Source of the DNA: Pseudomonadota bacterium
GTDB taxonomy: Bacteria; Desulfobacterota; Desulfobacteria; Desulfobacterales; Desulfobacteraceae
Reading direction: 5' to 3'
NCBI GenBank assembly: GCA_018821535.1
Contig: JAHJLV010000010.1
Span: forward strand, 1-64,000
DNA: 64,000 bases
The translations under genes were made by a program, and so were the position numbers. Positions 33,816 to 42,023 of this stretch are shown piece by piece. Below the pieces are notes generated by a model. The model saw only the letters and a list, made by a program, of their open reading frames with translations. It was not told the DNA's origin and did no database searches. How positions within the stretch are numbered: the stretch's first letter is position 1; each line of letters opens with the position of its first letter.

Positions 33816-34790
33816 TTAATTTGTTGAAAATTTTCTCTGGTATTCAGAGGGAAGAACACCGGTATGTTTTTTGAATATGGTTCTGAAATGTGCGCTGTCC
33901 TCATAGCCGACCCTATAACAGATTTCAGTGAATGCATTTGTATTGCTTTCCAGCAGGCGCTTGGCAGCTTCCACCCTGACCCGCTGAAGGTAAAGTAAGG
34001 GAGAATCCCCTGTTGCTTTTTTAAACCGGCGTTCAAATGTTCTCCGGGTCATGCTGTGCGCCCTGCAGATCCGGTCAATATCTACGGGTTCATCAAAATG
34101 ATTTTCAACCCAGAGCTGGGCGGATTTAATCATTTCGTCCGTGTGATTTTTCTGAAACACAAAGACGTTATAGGGCGCCTGGGAGCTTCGATCCATATCA
34201 TGAATCAGCGACTTTGAACACTGGACAGCAATTTCATGGCCGCAGTATTTTTCAACAAGATAAACAGAAAGATCAATGCCGGCCCCCAGTGCGCCTGCAC
34301 AATACAGGTTCCCCTCATCGGTGATCAGGCGCTCTGATTTAAGATGAACATCAGGGTACATTTTTTTAAACTGGTTTACAAATCCCCAGTGGGTGGTTGC
34401 GCTTTTGTTTTTTAACAGTCCTGTTTCCGCCAGCAGAAAAGCCCCGGTGCAGACACTGGCAATGCTGGCGCCGTGTTTGTATTTGTCCTGAAGCCATTTT
34501 ATTATCGGCTGATTGTATCTTCTGTTTTTTTCAATATCCGCAATGCTGGGAATAATGACAAGATCTGTTTTCTCTATGGAATTCATTGCCTGGTGGGGCT
34601 GTATCAATATATTATTGAGGCATTGAACCGGTTGCCCGTCAACAGAGGCGATCCTCACTTCAAAAAAAGGGGTTGCCGGAATACCATTGATATGATTCCA
34701 TAAAATGCCAGCCTGGGAAAAAACATCCATGGGGCCGGATACCGTTGTTGCCATTGTATTGTGGAGTGCTAAAATTGTGATTTTTTTCAT
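33816..34790 (-). CDS. GlxA-type AraC-family transcriptional regulator (DJ-1/PfpI domain + HTH)
   Basis: 324 residues. N-terminal DJ-1/PfpI (class I glutamine-amidotransferase-like) domain, about 1-190 (ITILALHNTMATTVSGPMDVFSQA, IASVCTGAFLLAETGLL, ATTHWGF), used as a ligand sensor; C-terminal AraC double HTH, about 220-320 (MTRRTFERRFKKATGDSPLLYLQ, ICYRVGYEDSAHFRTIFKKHTG). The CTGAF Cys is retained. Divergently transcribed from the HdrD-like gene, 118 bases apart, so that operon is its probable target. The inducer is unknown. Confidence 0.9.
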   Translation of the reverse strand: MKKITILALHNTMATTVSGPMDVFSQAGILWNHINGIPATPFFEVRIASVDGQPVQCLNNILIQPHQAMNSIEKTDLVIIPSIADIEKNRRYNQPIIKWLQDKYKHGASIASVCTGAFLLAETGLLKNKSATTHWGFVNQFKKMYPDVHLKSERLITDEGNLYCAGALGAGIDLSVYLVEKYCGHEIAVQCSKSLIHDMDRSSQAPYNVFVFQKNHTDEMIKSAQLWVENHFDEPVDIDRICRAHSMTRRTFERRFKKATGDSPLLYLQRVRVEAAKRLLESNTNAFTEICYRVGYEDSAHFRTIFKKHTGVLPSEYQRKFSTN

Positions 34791-34908
34791 TTGTCGTATT
34801 CCAGACTTATAATGCCGTTTATGCCACTATTTATATATTTGATCAAGTGATAAATTGGCGCTGAAAGATAAAAAGGCAGATAAATTTACGGTTAAAAAGG
34901 AGATGAAA

Positions 34909-36033
34909 ATGATCAGTAAATCTTATATTGACGGATTTATTCCAGAAGGAAAAGAAGAAAAAGGGTGTATCAACTGCGGCCTGTGTCTTCAAAAATGTCC
35001 GGTAATGAAAATGGAAAAAGAGGAATCAAAGGCTGAAATTTCCAGGCTGCTTAAAGGCCAGACACCTGAAAGGGTTTTGAAAGAATGTATGTTTTGCTAC
35101 AGTTGCAATCACTATTGCCCCCAGGGATTGAATCCGTATCTGCTGATTATGGAACGCATGGTGGAGCACAACCGGAAACAGGGAAAGACTATTCCAAAAA
35201 CTGCGGAATATATGATGACCGGCAAAAGTGAGTCCGGTTTCTTTTATGACCTGTATAAAAAAGGGGATGAAGAAGACAAGACGATTTTAGATCAATGGGC
35301 GGTTGTGCCGGAAGCCTCGGAAGATATTCTTTTTATCGGATGCTATGGCCGTTCCGTGCCCAAGGGCATTGAACATTCCAGAACCCTTGAAAAACTGCCA
35401 AAATTTGCTCCAAAAGATGCCTGCTGCGGCGAGATTGCCCACCGCTTCGGGGATTATGATTTTTTTTCTCAAACAGTGGAACGAACCCATGCCCATCTAT
35501 CCTCTCTGGATACGCAGCGCCTGGTGTGCTATTGTGGTTCATGTGCAAATTATCTGGGCAATATCTGGCCCAATTATCATGGGGTGAAACTTCCTTTTCA
35601 GGTGATATCGTTGTATGAGTGGTTGTGGGAAAAATATAATGCAGGTGAAATACAGATTCAAAAGCCATTGTCAACAGATATGGTCATTGCGGATTCCTGC
35701 TACAGCAGTGAGCTGGGTGAAAGTTTTTATGAGGCACTCAGAGGGCTTCATACTGCTGCAGGGGTGAATATCATCGAGATGGAGCAGAATAAATATAATG
35801 CAGCCTGCTGCGGATTTTCCACAGGGATTCGAAATGACTATGACCATGTAAAGGTCGGGTTGGAAGGAAAACCCAAGTTTGAACAGATTTTGAAAACAAA
35901 CACTCAAAATGTCAGTACAAACTGTCCGGGATGCTGGGCCAGTGTGAACGGAATAGCCAAACATGTTCAGGCGGATTTAAAAGTGCATTATTCAATTAAT
36001 TTTATTCTCAGGGCCTTTGGTGATACCTTGTAA
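34909..36033 (+). CDS. HdrD/GlpC-like iron-sulfur oxidoreductase with two CCG domains
   Basis: 374 residues. Two [4Fe-4S] ferredoxin sites at the N-terminus (CINCGLCLQKCPVMK, CMFCYSCNHYCPQG) and two cysteine-rich CCG domains (CCGEIAHRFG with CYCGSCANYLG, then DSCYSSELG, ACCGFSTGIRN and NCPGCWASVNG), as in heterodisulfide reductase subunit D and glycerol-3-phosphate dehydrogenase GlpC. It probably passes electrons to a thiol/disulfide or quinone-linked partner. ATG 34909 is chosen for AAGGAG six bases before; an upstream TTG frame at 34855 lacks a site. It is followed after 52 bases by an SDR gene, suggesting an SDR dehydrogenation linked to this electron carrier. Confidence 0.87.
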   Translation: MISKSYIDGFIPEGKEEKGCINCGLCLQKCPVMKMEKEESKAEISRLLKGQTPERVLKECMFCYSCNHYCPQGLNPYLLIMERMVEHNRKQGKTIPKTAEYMMTGKSESGFFYDLYKKGDEEDKTILDQWAVVPEASEDILFIGCYGRSVPKGIEHSRTLEKLPKFAPKDACCGEIAHRFGDYDFFSQTVERTHAHLSSLDTQRLVCYCGSCANYLGNIWPNYHGVKLPFQVISLYEWLWEKYNAGEIQIQKPLSTDMVIADSCYSSELGESFYEALRGLHTAAGVNIIEMEQNKYNAACCGFSTGIRNDYDHVKVGLEGKPKFEQILKTNTQNVSTNCPGCWASVNGIAKHVQADLKVHYSINFILRAFGDTL

Positions 36034-36085
36034 CGCTTTATCAAATGCGCCAGGATAAAAAAACGTTAAATATAAGGATGTTAAC

Positions 36086-36883
36086 ATGATTACAATGGAT
36101 ATGTCAGGCAGGGTAAGTTTGATTACCGGTGCAGGTGGCGGCATCGGAGGGGGGATAGCCCAAGTGTTTGCCAGATCAGGCGCAAAGGTTTACGTGGCAG
36201 ACCTGGAATATGCGGATGCAAAGGTCAAGGCCGATCAGATTCATGCAGAAGGCGGAATGGCAGAAGCGGTGGGGCTTGATGTTACCCGAAAAGACGATGT
36301 CTATGCGTTGATCGATAGAATTGAAAAAGATAATGGTAAAATTGATCATCTTGTCAATTGTGCCGGCATTGCCATCAATAAGCCATATATGGAATCCACG
36401 GATGATGAGTTCAGAAAGATTCTGGAAGTCAATCTGATCAGTGTGGATAACTGCTGTAAGGCGGCACTCCAGAAGATGATCCCGCGAAAAGAAGGTAAGA
36501 TTGTCAACATCCTTTCTGCTTCATCCCGGATGGGAAGTGATTTTTTCTCTCATTATTCATCATCAAAATTTGGACTGCTCGGTTTGACCCAGAGTATCGG
36601 CCTGGCAGTGGCACGGCATAATATCAATGTTAACGGCATCTGCCCCGGGATTATTGTGACTAAACTGGGTGAAAAACAGGGCGGCGGCCTGGTTGAGCAG
36701 TTGTCAAAGCGTTCCGGAAAACCCAGAGAGATGATGGAGGATGCAATAAAAAAATCCATTCCTTTGAGAAGATTTCAAAGTGGTGAGGATATTGGTCACA
36801 TGGCTTTGTTTTTGTGTTCTGAGCTGGCCTCAAACATTACCTGTCAGGCCATCAATGTCTGTGGCGGAATGCGGATGAATTAG
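36086..36883 (+). CDS. Short-chain dehydrogenase/reductase
   Basis: 265 residues. Classical SDR: nucleotide motif TGAGGGIGGGIAQ at about 13-25, NCAGIAINKP, the catalytic Ser in LSASSRMGSDFF and the YSSSKFG Tyr-Lys pair, and GICPGIIVTKLG. The acidic residue after the second strand (VADLEYAD) favours NAD(H). It oxidises or reduces an alcohol/ketone that I cannot name. ATG 36086 follows AAGGATG. It shares an operon with the HdrD-like protein under the neighbouring GlxA-type regulator. Confidence 0.9.
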   Translation: MITMDMSGRVSLITGAGGGIGGGIAQVFARSGAKVYVADLEYADAKVKADQIHAEGGMAEAVGLDVTRKDDVYALIDRIEKDNGKIDHLVNCAGIAINKPYMESTDDEFRKILEVNLISVDNCCKAALQKMIPRKEGKIVNILSASSRMGSDFFSHYSSSKFGLLGLTQSIGLAVARHNINVNGICPGIIVTKLGEKQGGGLVEQLSKRSGKPREMMEDAIKKSIPLRRFQSGEDIGHMALFLCSELASNITCQAINVCGGMRMN

Positions 36884-36886
36884 CTG

Positions 36887-36930
36887 CATGACACAGGCCG
36901 GACAAGATATCTTATCCGGCCTGTGTCATG
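36887..36930. terminator. 44-base near-perfect palindrome between convergent genes (bidirectional terminator)
   Basis: CATGACACAGGCCGGA (36887-36902) pairs with TCCGGCCTGTGTCATG (36915-36930), and the centre AAGATATCTT is itself palindromic, leaving one mismatch pair in 44 bases. It begins 4 bases after the SDR stop codon and ends 18 bases before the FDH stop codon. Only a short TTT follows on the rightward side. Confidence 0.8.
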
Positions 36931-36948
36931 TTTAATGCAGACGTGAGA

Positions 36949-39711
36949 TTATGCAGTTGCAGGTTCTATTTTTATGGCACAGACCTTGAACTCCGGTATT
37001 TTTGCTGTGGGGTCCAGTTTTGCATTGGTCAGCATATTGGCGGCTGCTTTGGCAAAATGGAAGGGGATAAAAACAGTTCCATCCACCGCTTTTGAAGACA
37101 CCTGCAGTTTGGCTGTGATTTTTCCTCTGCGGGAGGATACATCCACCATGGCACCATCATCCACGCCGATTTTTTGAGCATCTTTGGAGGAAATTTCCAC
37201 AAAACATTCCGGGGACAGTGTGTTCAGCCCCTTTGTTTTCATGGTCATGGTTCCGGTATGGTAATGATATAATACACGTCCTGTGGTCAGGATATAGGGA
37301 TATTGTGCATCCGGCAGTTCTGCCGGCGGCTGGTGTTCTATGGCATGGAACATGCCTTTGCCCCGGGTAAATTGCTTGGTATGAAGGATCGGGGTTCCTT
37401 CATGGTTTTCATCCGGACAGGGCCAGTGAATTCCTTTTTTGTCGATCCGCTCCCAGGTGATTCCTCGATATGAAGGCGTAACCGCGGCAATTTCTCTGAA
37501 AATATCTTCTGCACCTGAATAGGACATTCTGTATCCCATGCGGGTGGCAATGTCACACAGAATTTCCCAGTCCTGGCGGGATTCTCCAGGGGCTTCAACC
37601 GCTTTTCTGACGCGCTGAACCCTTCTTTCCGTGTTGCTGAAGGTTCCATTCTTTTCAGCAAAGCAAAAAGAGGGGAGCACAACATCGGCCATCTGTGCGG
37701 TTTCAGTAAAAAAAATATCCTGCACCACCAGAAAATCAAGATTCCCAATGGATTTTCTGGCATGGTTTAAATCCGGATCAGAGACCAGCGGATTTTCACC
37801 GATAATATATAAGGATTTCATTTCACCGTCATGGGCTTTTTGAATCATCTCGGTTACGGGCAGGCCGGGAGTCGGAGACAGGCCGGTAATATCCCAGGCG
37901 TTTTCAAGCCGGGCCCTTGCTTCATCATTGTTAACCGGCTGATATGCCGTGAATACATTGGGAAGTCCGCCCATATCACAGGCGCCCTGAACATTGTTCT
38001 GACCCCTTAGCGGATTAACACCGCCGCCGGGTTTGCCAAGGTGTCCGCAAAGCAGGGACAGGTTGGCCAGGGATTTGACATTGTCCGTACCGCAGGTATG
38101 CTGGGTGATGCCCATGCAGTAGAGAATGGCAGCCGCAGGGGCTTTTGCAAACGCATGCGCAACCTCGGCAAGATCAGCTGCCTTGATTCCGGTAATGCCT
38201 TCAACATATTCAGGTGTATATTTTTTTACGGTTTCCTTTAATGCCTCAAAATTTTCACAGCGTTCACTGATAAAGGATGTGTTGTGAAGATCATCTTTGA
38301 TAATGATATGCATCAAACCGTTGATCCAGGCGATATCTGTTCCGGGATGCGGGCGCAGCCATTTGTCTGCATATTCCGCCAGTTTGATTTTCCTGGGATC
38401 AATGACATACAGTTTTTTACCTTTTAATTTGGCCCGTTTTACAAAGGTGGATAAAACCGGATGGTTTTCAGTTGTATTGGACCCTGTGACAAGTATCATG
38501 TCAGAGGTTTCGATATCTGCAATGGTGTTTGTCATTGCGCCGCTTCCGAATGCTGCAGCCAGACCGGCTACGGTGGAGCTGTGTCACAGTCGGGCGCAAT
38601 GGTCGATATTGTTGGTTTTCAGCACCGCCCGGGTAAATTTGTTGGCAATATAATTGTCTTCATTGGTGACTCTGGCAGATGTCAGTACACCCAAACTGTC
38701 AGGACCGAATTTTTCTTTTATGGCAGACAGTTTTGCTGCGACCAGATCCAGTGCTTCATCCCAGGACGCTTCAACGTGTTTTCCGTCTTTTTTGATCAGG
38801 GGTGTGGTCAGACGTTCCGGAGACGCTACAAATTCATACCCGAACCGGCCTTTCACACACAGGCTGCCGTTATTGGGGGCAAGGTCCGCATCAGCACCGT
38901 TGATTTTGACAATTTTATTGTCCTGGACAAACAGATCCATCTGACAGCCGACGCCGCAGAAAGAACAGGTGGTGCGAACTTTTTGAGTGTCTTTAAACCG
39001 TTCATCCCTGTAAGCTTTGTCAGGAATCAGAGCACCCACCGGGCAGGCCTGGAGGCATTCGCCGCAGAAAACGCAATCTGAATTTTTCAGGATGGCATCG
39101 TTTTTGGCAATGATTTTTTTGCCGTTTTCACCGAATTCAATGGCATTATTCACCTGAATTTCTTTGCAGGCTTTAACGCATCTGCCGCAAAGGATGCACC
39201 GTGAAAAGTCTCTGATGATGAATGGATTGGCGCGTTCGGTTTTGTATTCAATTTTATTCAGGGGCATGCCAAGGGTTTTGACCTGGTAGCGGTAAGCAAG
39301 ATTCTGAAGTTCACAATCCCCCCAGACCGGACATAAATCCTCTTTGCCGTCATCCTTAAGCACATTAAGCTGGAAAGATGTCCAGTCCGTTGTGTCAAAT
39401 GCTCTGATGGCGCAGTTATGATTGCCCGAAGCCAGAAGCCGGCTGATATTTTTCTGTCGCTCCGCGATCACTTTTGGTGATTCGGTAAGAACCGTCATAT
39501 CCTGTCTGGCTTTGGTGGCGCAGGATTCGACAAGCTCAGGCTCCCCTTTGATTTCCACAACACACACTTTGCAGGTGGTCGTCGGGAGGGTGTTTTTTAA
39601 ATGGCAAAGGGTGGGGATATCTATTTTATTGCGCTGTGCAACTTCAAGAATTGTCTCACCAGGCTCAAAATCCAGTTTATTTTCATTTATAATTATTGTG
39701 TTGTGTTCCAT
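36949..39711 (-). CDS. fdhA: Formate dehydrogenase alpha subunit, selenoprotein (Sec376)
   Basis: 920 residues with one in-frame TGA (38586-38584) read as selenocysteine at residue 376: CARL-Sec-HSSTVAGL, as in known FDHs. Reduces CO2 to formate or the reverse; first step of the methyl branch. N-terminal [2Fe-2S] domain (LCHLKNTLPTTTCKVC, ESCAT), a NuoG-like His/Cys cluster (NHNCAIRAF, CPVWGDCEL), two ferredoxin sites (CILCGRCVKACKE, CVFCGECLQACPVG), the MopB [4Fe-4S] site (CSFCGVGCQMD), then the Mo/W-bis-MGD domains. The frame is continuous on both sides of the TGA and a SECIS hairpin follows it. It is soluble by sequence (no Tat signal). No NuoF/NuoE-like partner lies beside it, unusual for this architecture. 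Confidence 0.96.
38556..38586 (-). promoter_or_regulatory. SECIS element and selenocysteine UGA in fdhA
   Basis: Read leftward: TGA, 18 bases, then the loop GGTCT held by TAGCC / GGCTG (38570-38556). Loop sequence and the distance from UGA equal those of the E. coli fdhF SECIS, which SelB recognises. This decides that the TGA is Sec and that the two flanking reading frames are one gene. Confidence 0.93.
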
Positions 39712-39919
39712 GGTTATTTTCCCGGAGTATGTTGTTTAAACTCTTATAGTTATTTGCCCTGACAACGAATATTTAAGTACACCGTAAGCAAAATATTGTC
39801 AATTGTCCTATAATATTTTTATTGATAATATTGACTTTTCATTTTTTAGAAGAGTATACAGTATGGATTATAAGATTTTGAGTACAATTTTAAAAAAATA
39901 ACGGGTAAGGAATATATAA
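39712..39919. promoter_or_regulatory. Divergent promoter region between fdhA and the RnfB-like gene
   Basis: 208 bases, very AT-rich between about 39770 and 39900. Several TATAAT-like hexamers occur (for example CCTATAATA near 39812) but none can be assigned to a gene with a convincing -35. The shared region suggests joint control of the two redox genes. Confidence 0.45.
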
Positions 39920-41974
39920 ATGCTTCAATCTATTCTGATGATGGGAGGGCTTGGTGTTGCCATCGGCACTGTTCTGGTAATTGCGTCAAAGGCGTTTTAC
40001 GTTTATGAAGATCCGAAGGTTGTGGCAGTTAATGGTGAACTTCCCGGCGCAAATTGCGGCGGATGCGGGTATCCCGGCTGCAGCGCCAATGCTGAAGCCA
40101 TCGTTAAAGGAATCCAGAGTGTGAATTCCTGTGTGGCGGCAGGCGACGAGGTGGCCATGGCCATTGCTGCAATCATGGGGGTATCTGTTTCCGATAAGGA
40201 GCCGGAATTTGCAGGCCCTGGGTGCTACTACAGCAAAGATGAAGCAGATATGGAATACCGGTATCACGGGATTACGGACTGCAGGGCGGCAGCAATGCTG
40301 TTTGGCGGGATGAAAGTCTGCAGAATCGGATGCCTTGGCCTTGGCACCTGCGTGAATGCCTGTTTGTTCGGCGCACTTTCCATTGGGAAAGACGGTCTGC
40401 CGAAAGTGGATCAGGAAAAATGTACCGGGTGCGGTGCCTGTGAACGGGCGTGCCCCAAGAATATCATTCGCCTGACCTCTGTCACCCGCAGAATTATGAG
40501 AGAATACACGCTGGAAGAATGCATTACCCCGTGTCAGCGTGCATGTCCCACCGGGATTGACATCAAAAAATATATTCAATTGATCAAGGAAGGGGATTAT
40601 GCAGGCTCGGTCCAGGTCATAAAAGAACGCAATCCGTTTCCAACTGTGATCTCAAGAATCTGTCCTGCGCCCTGTGAGTTTAACTGCAGGCGCTTGCTGC
40701 AGGATGAAGCTGTTGGGATTAATAACCTGAAACGGTTTGTCTGTGATTATGAAATGACCCAGGACAAAAGATCCCTGCCCTATAAAGCACCGGCTACCGG
40801 AAAAAAAGTGGCGGTGATCGGCGGTGGTATTGAAGGATTATCTGCAGCTTATTTTACTGCAAGGCTTGGACATGAACCCACTGTTTTTGAAGCCACGGAT
40901 GAGCTGGGGGGAATCTTAAGAAAAGCCATTGACAGAAACCGCCTTGATATGGATGTGCTGGACTGGGATATCGAAGGTATCCGTCAGATGGGTGTTGAAA
41001 TTAAAACCGGAACAAAGGCAGGTGTGGATTTTACCATAGACAGTCTGCTGCAGCAGGGATTTGAGGCGGTTTTTACAGCCACCGGCGGCTGGGATTCCAG
41101 GCTTGCAAGAAAGGATATCGGCCAGGCCGACTCCGTATTTCCAGGCGCTTATCTGCTGATTGATCTCTTAAGAGGCCAGTCGGATAAAAATATTGTTGTT
41201 GATTCAGGAAAAAATATTGTGATCGCAGGCGGAAGCACGCTTGTTCCGGAAGCTGTACAGATTCTAAAGAAAAAGGGTGCAAAAAACATAACCGTTGTTA
41301 TCCGGAAAGATGAGAAAGATTCAGGCATGGATCAGTCTGCTGTGGATACCCTTAAAAAAGAGGGTGTGACCATTGTTTATACAGCCGGGATCACAAAAGT
41401 CACAGGTGAGCTGGGACACTTAAAATCAGTTGAATATGCTGCGCTGGATACCGGTGAAAAAGTCAGTGTTGAGTCGGATACGCTGATTATCGGTTCAGGA
41501 AGATTTCCGGAACTGGTTTTTGTCCCGGTTAAAGCAGATACCGATTCCCAGGATACCCAAGACTCTGCAGTTACAGGGCCGCTGGTCTGGCAAGGTGTTG
41601 AACTGTTGAAAAAACCCGATTACAACCCGCAGATCGGTTTGCTTTCAGACCAGGATGTGATCAGCGAGTATCCTTCAGTGGTTTCTGCAATTAACGGCGG
41701 ACGCAAAGCGGCTGCAGCCATTCAGAACCTGATGTATGATATTCCGTTTCAGGAATCACACGATCTTATTACAGAACATTCACATCTCCAGGATATTTCA
41801 TCCTTGATGTCTGTGAATGCGTCTGCTCGAAACATCATGCAAGTAAGACAGATCCGGACAGGATCTTCAGATAATTTTTCAACGGGCTTTACAAAAGAAC
41901 AGGCCCATGCTGAAGCAGACAGATGCCTTAGATGCGGCCTTGTCTGCTATGAAAAATCCAAGGCGGCCGGATGA
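39920..41974 (+). CDS. RnfB-GltD-like fusion: membrane-anchored Fe-S flavoprotein
   Basis: 684 residues. N-terminal TM anchor (about 4-25), RnfB-type [4Fe-4S] domain (GANCGGCGYPGC), a CRIGCLGLGTC...C segment and a ferredoxin domain (CTGCGACERACPKN), then a GltD-like region: Cys-rich linker (CITPCQRACPTGI, CPAPCEFNCRR), first dinucleotide motif KKVAVIGGGIEGLSAAYF and FAD-type FEATDELGG. The second dinucleotide site reads NIVIAGGSTLVPEAV, which lacks the usual GxGxxG/A, so NAD(P)H binding there may be lost or altered. A last CLRCGLVC closes the chain. RnfB is the ferredoxin-facing subunit of the Rnf ion pump; no rnfCDGEA lies in the window. It is divergent from fdhA, suggesting ferredoxin/formate electron traffic. 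Confidence 0.88.
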   Translation: MLQSILMMGGLGVAIGTVLVIASKAFYVYEDPKVVAVNGELPGANCGGCGYPGCSANAEAIVKGIQSVNSCVAAGDEVAMAIAAIMGVSVSDKEPEFAGPGCYYSKDEADMEYRYHGITDCRAAAMLFGGMKVCRIGCLGLGTCVNACLFGALSIGKDGLPKVDQEKCTGCGACERACPKNIIRLTSVTRRIMREYTLEECITPCQRACPTGIDIKKYIQLIKEGDYAGSVQVIKERNPFPTVISRICPAPCEFNCRRLLQDEAVGINNLKRFVCDYEMTQDKRSLPYKAPATGKKVAVIGGGIEGLSAAYFTARLGHEPTVFEATDELGGILRKAIDRNRLDMDVLDWDIEGIRQMGVEIKTGTKAGVDFTIDSLLQQGFEAVFTATGGWDSRLARKDIGQADSVFPGAYLLIDLLRGQSDKNIVVDSGKNIVIAGGSTLVPEAVQILKKKGAKNITVVIRKDEKDSGMDQSAVDTLKKEGVTIVYTAGITKVTGELGHLKSVEYAALDTGEKVSVESDTLIIGSGRFPELVFVPVKADTDSQDTQDSAVTGPLVWQGVELLKKPDYNPQIGLLSDQDVISEYPSVVSAINGGRKAAAAIQNLMYDIPFQESHDLITEHSHLQDISSLMSVNASARNIMQVRQIRTGSSDNFSTGFTKEQAHAEADRCLRCGLVCYEKSKAAG

Positions 41975-42023
41975 AAATCAGTAAAATAGTGCTGCTCTAA
42001 TACTAATGTTAATTGGATAGCAT

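Noticed and set aside
38580..38590. Frameshift or stop splitting formate dehydrogenase into two genes or a pseudogene
   Set aside because: The TGA is at the conserved selenocysteine position, both sides are in one frame, and a SECIS hairpin with the right loop and spacing follows it.
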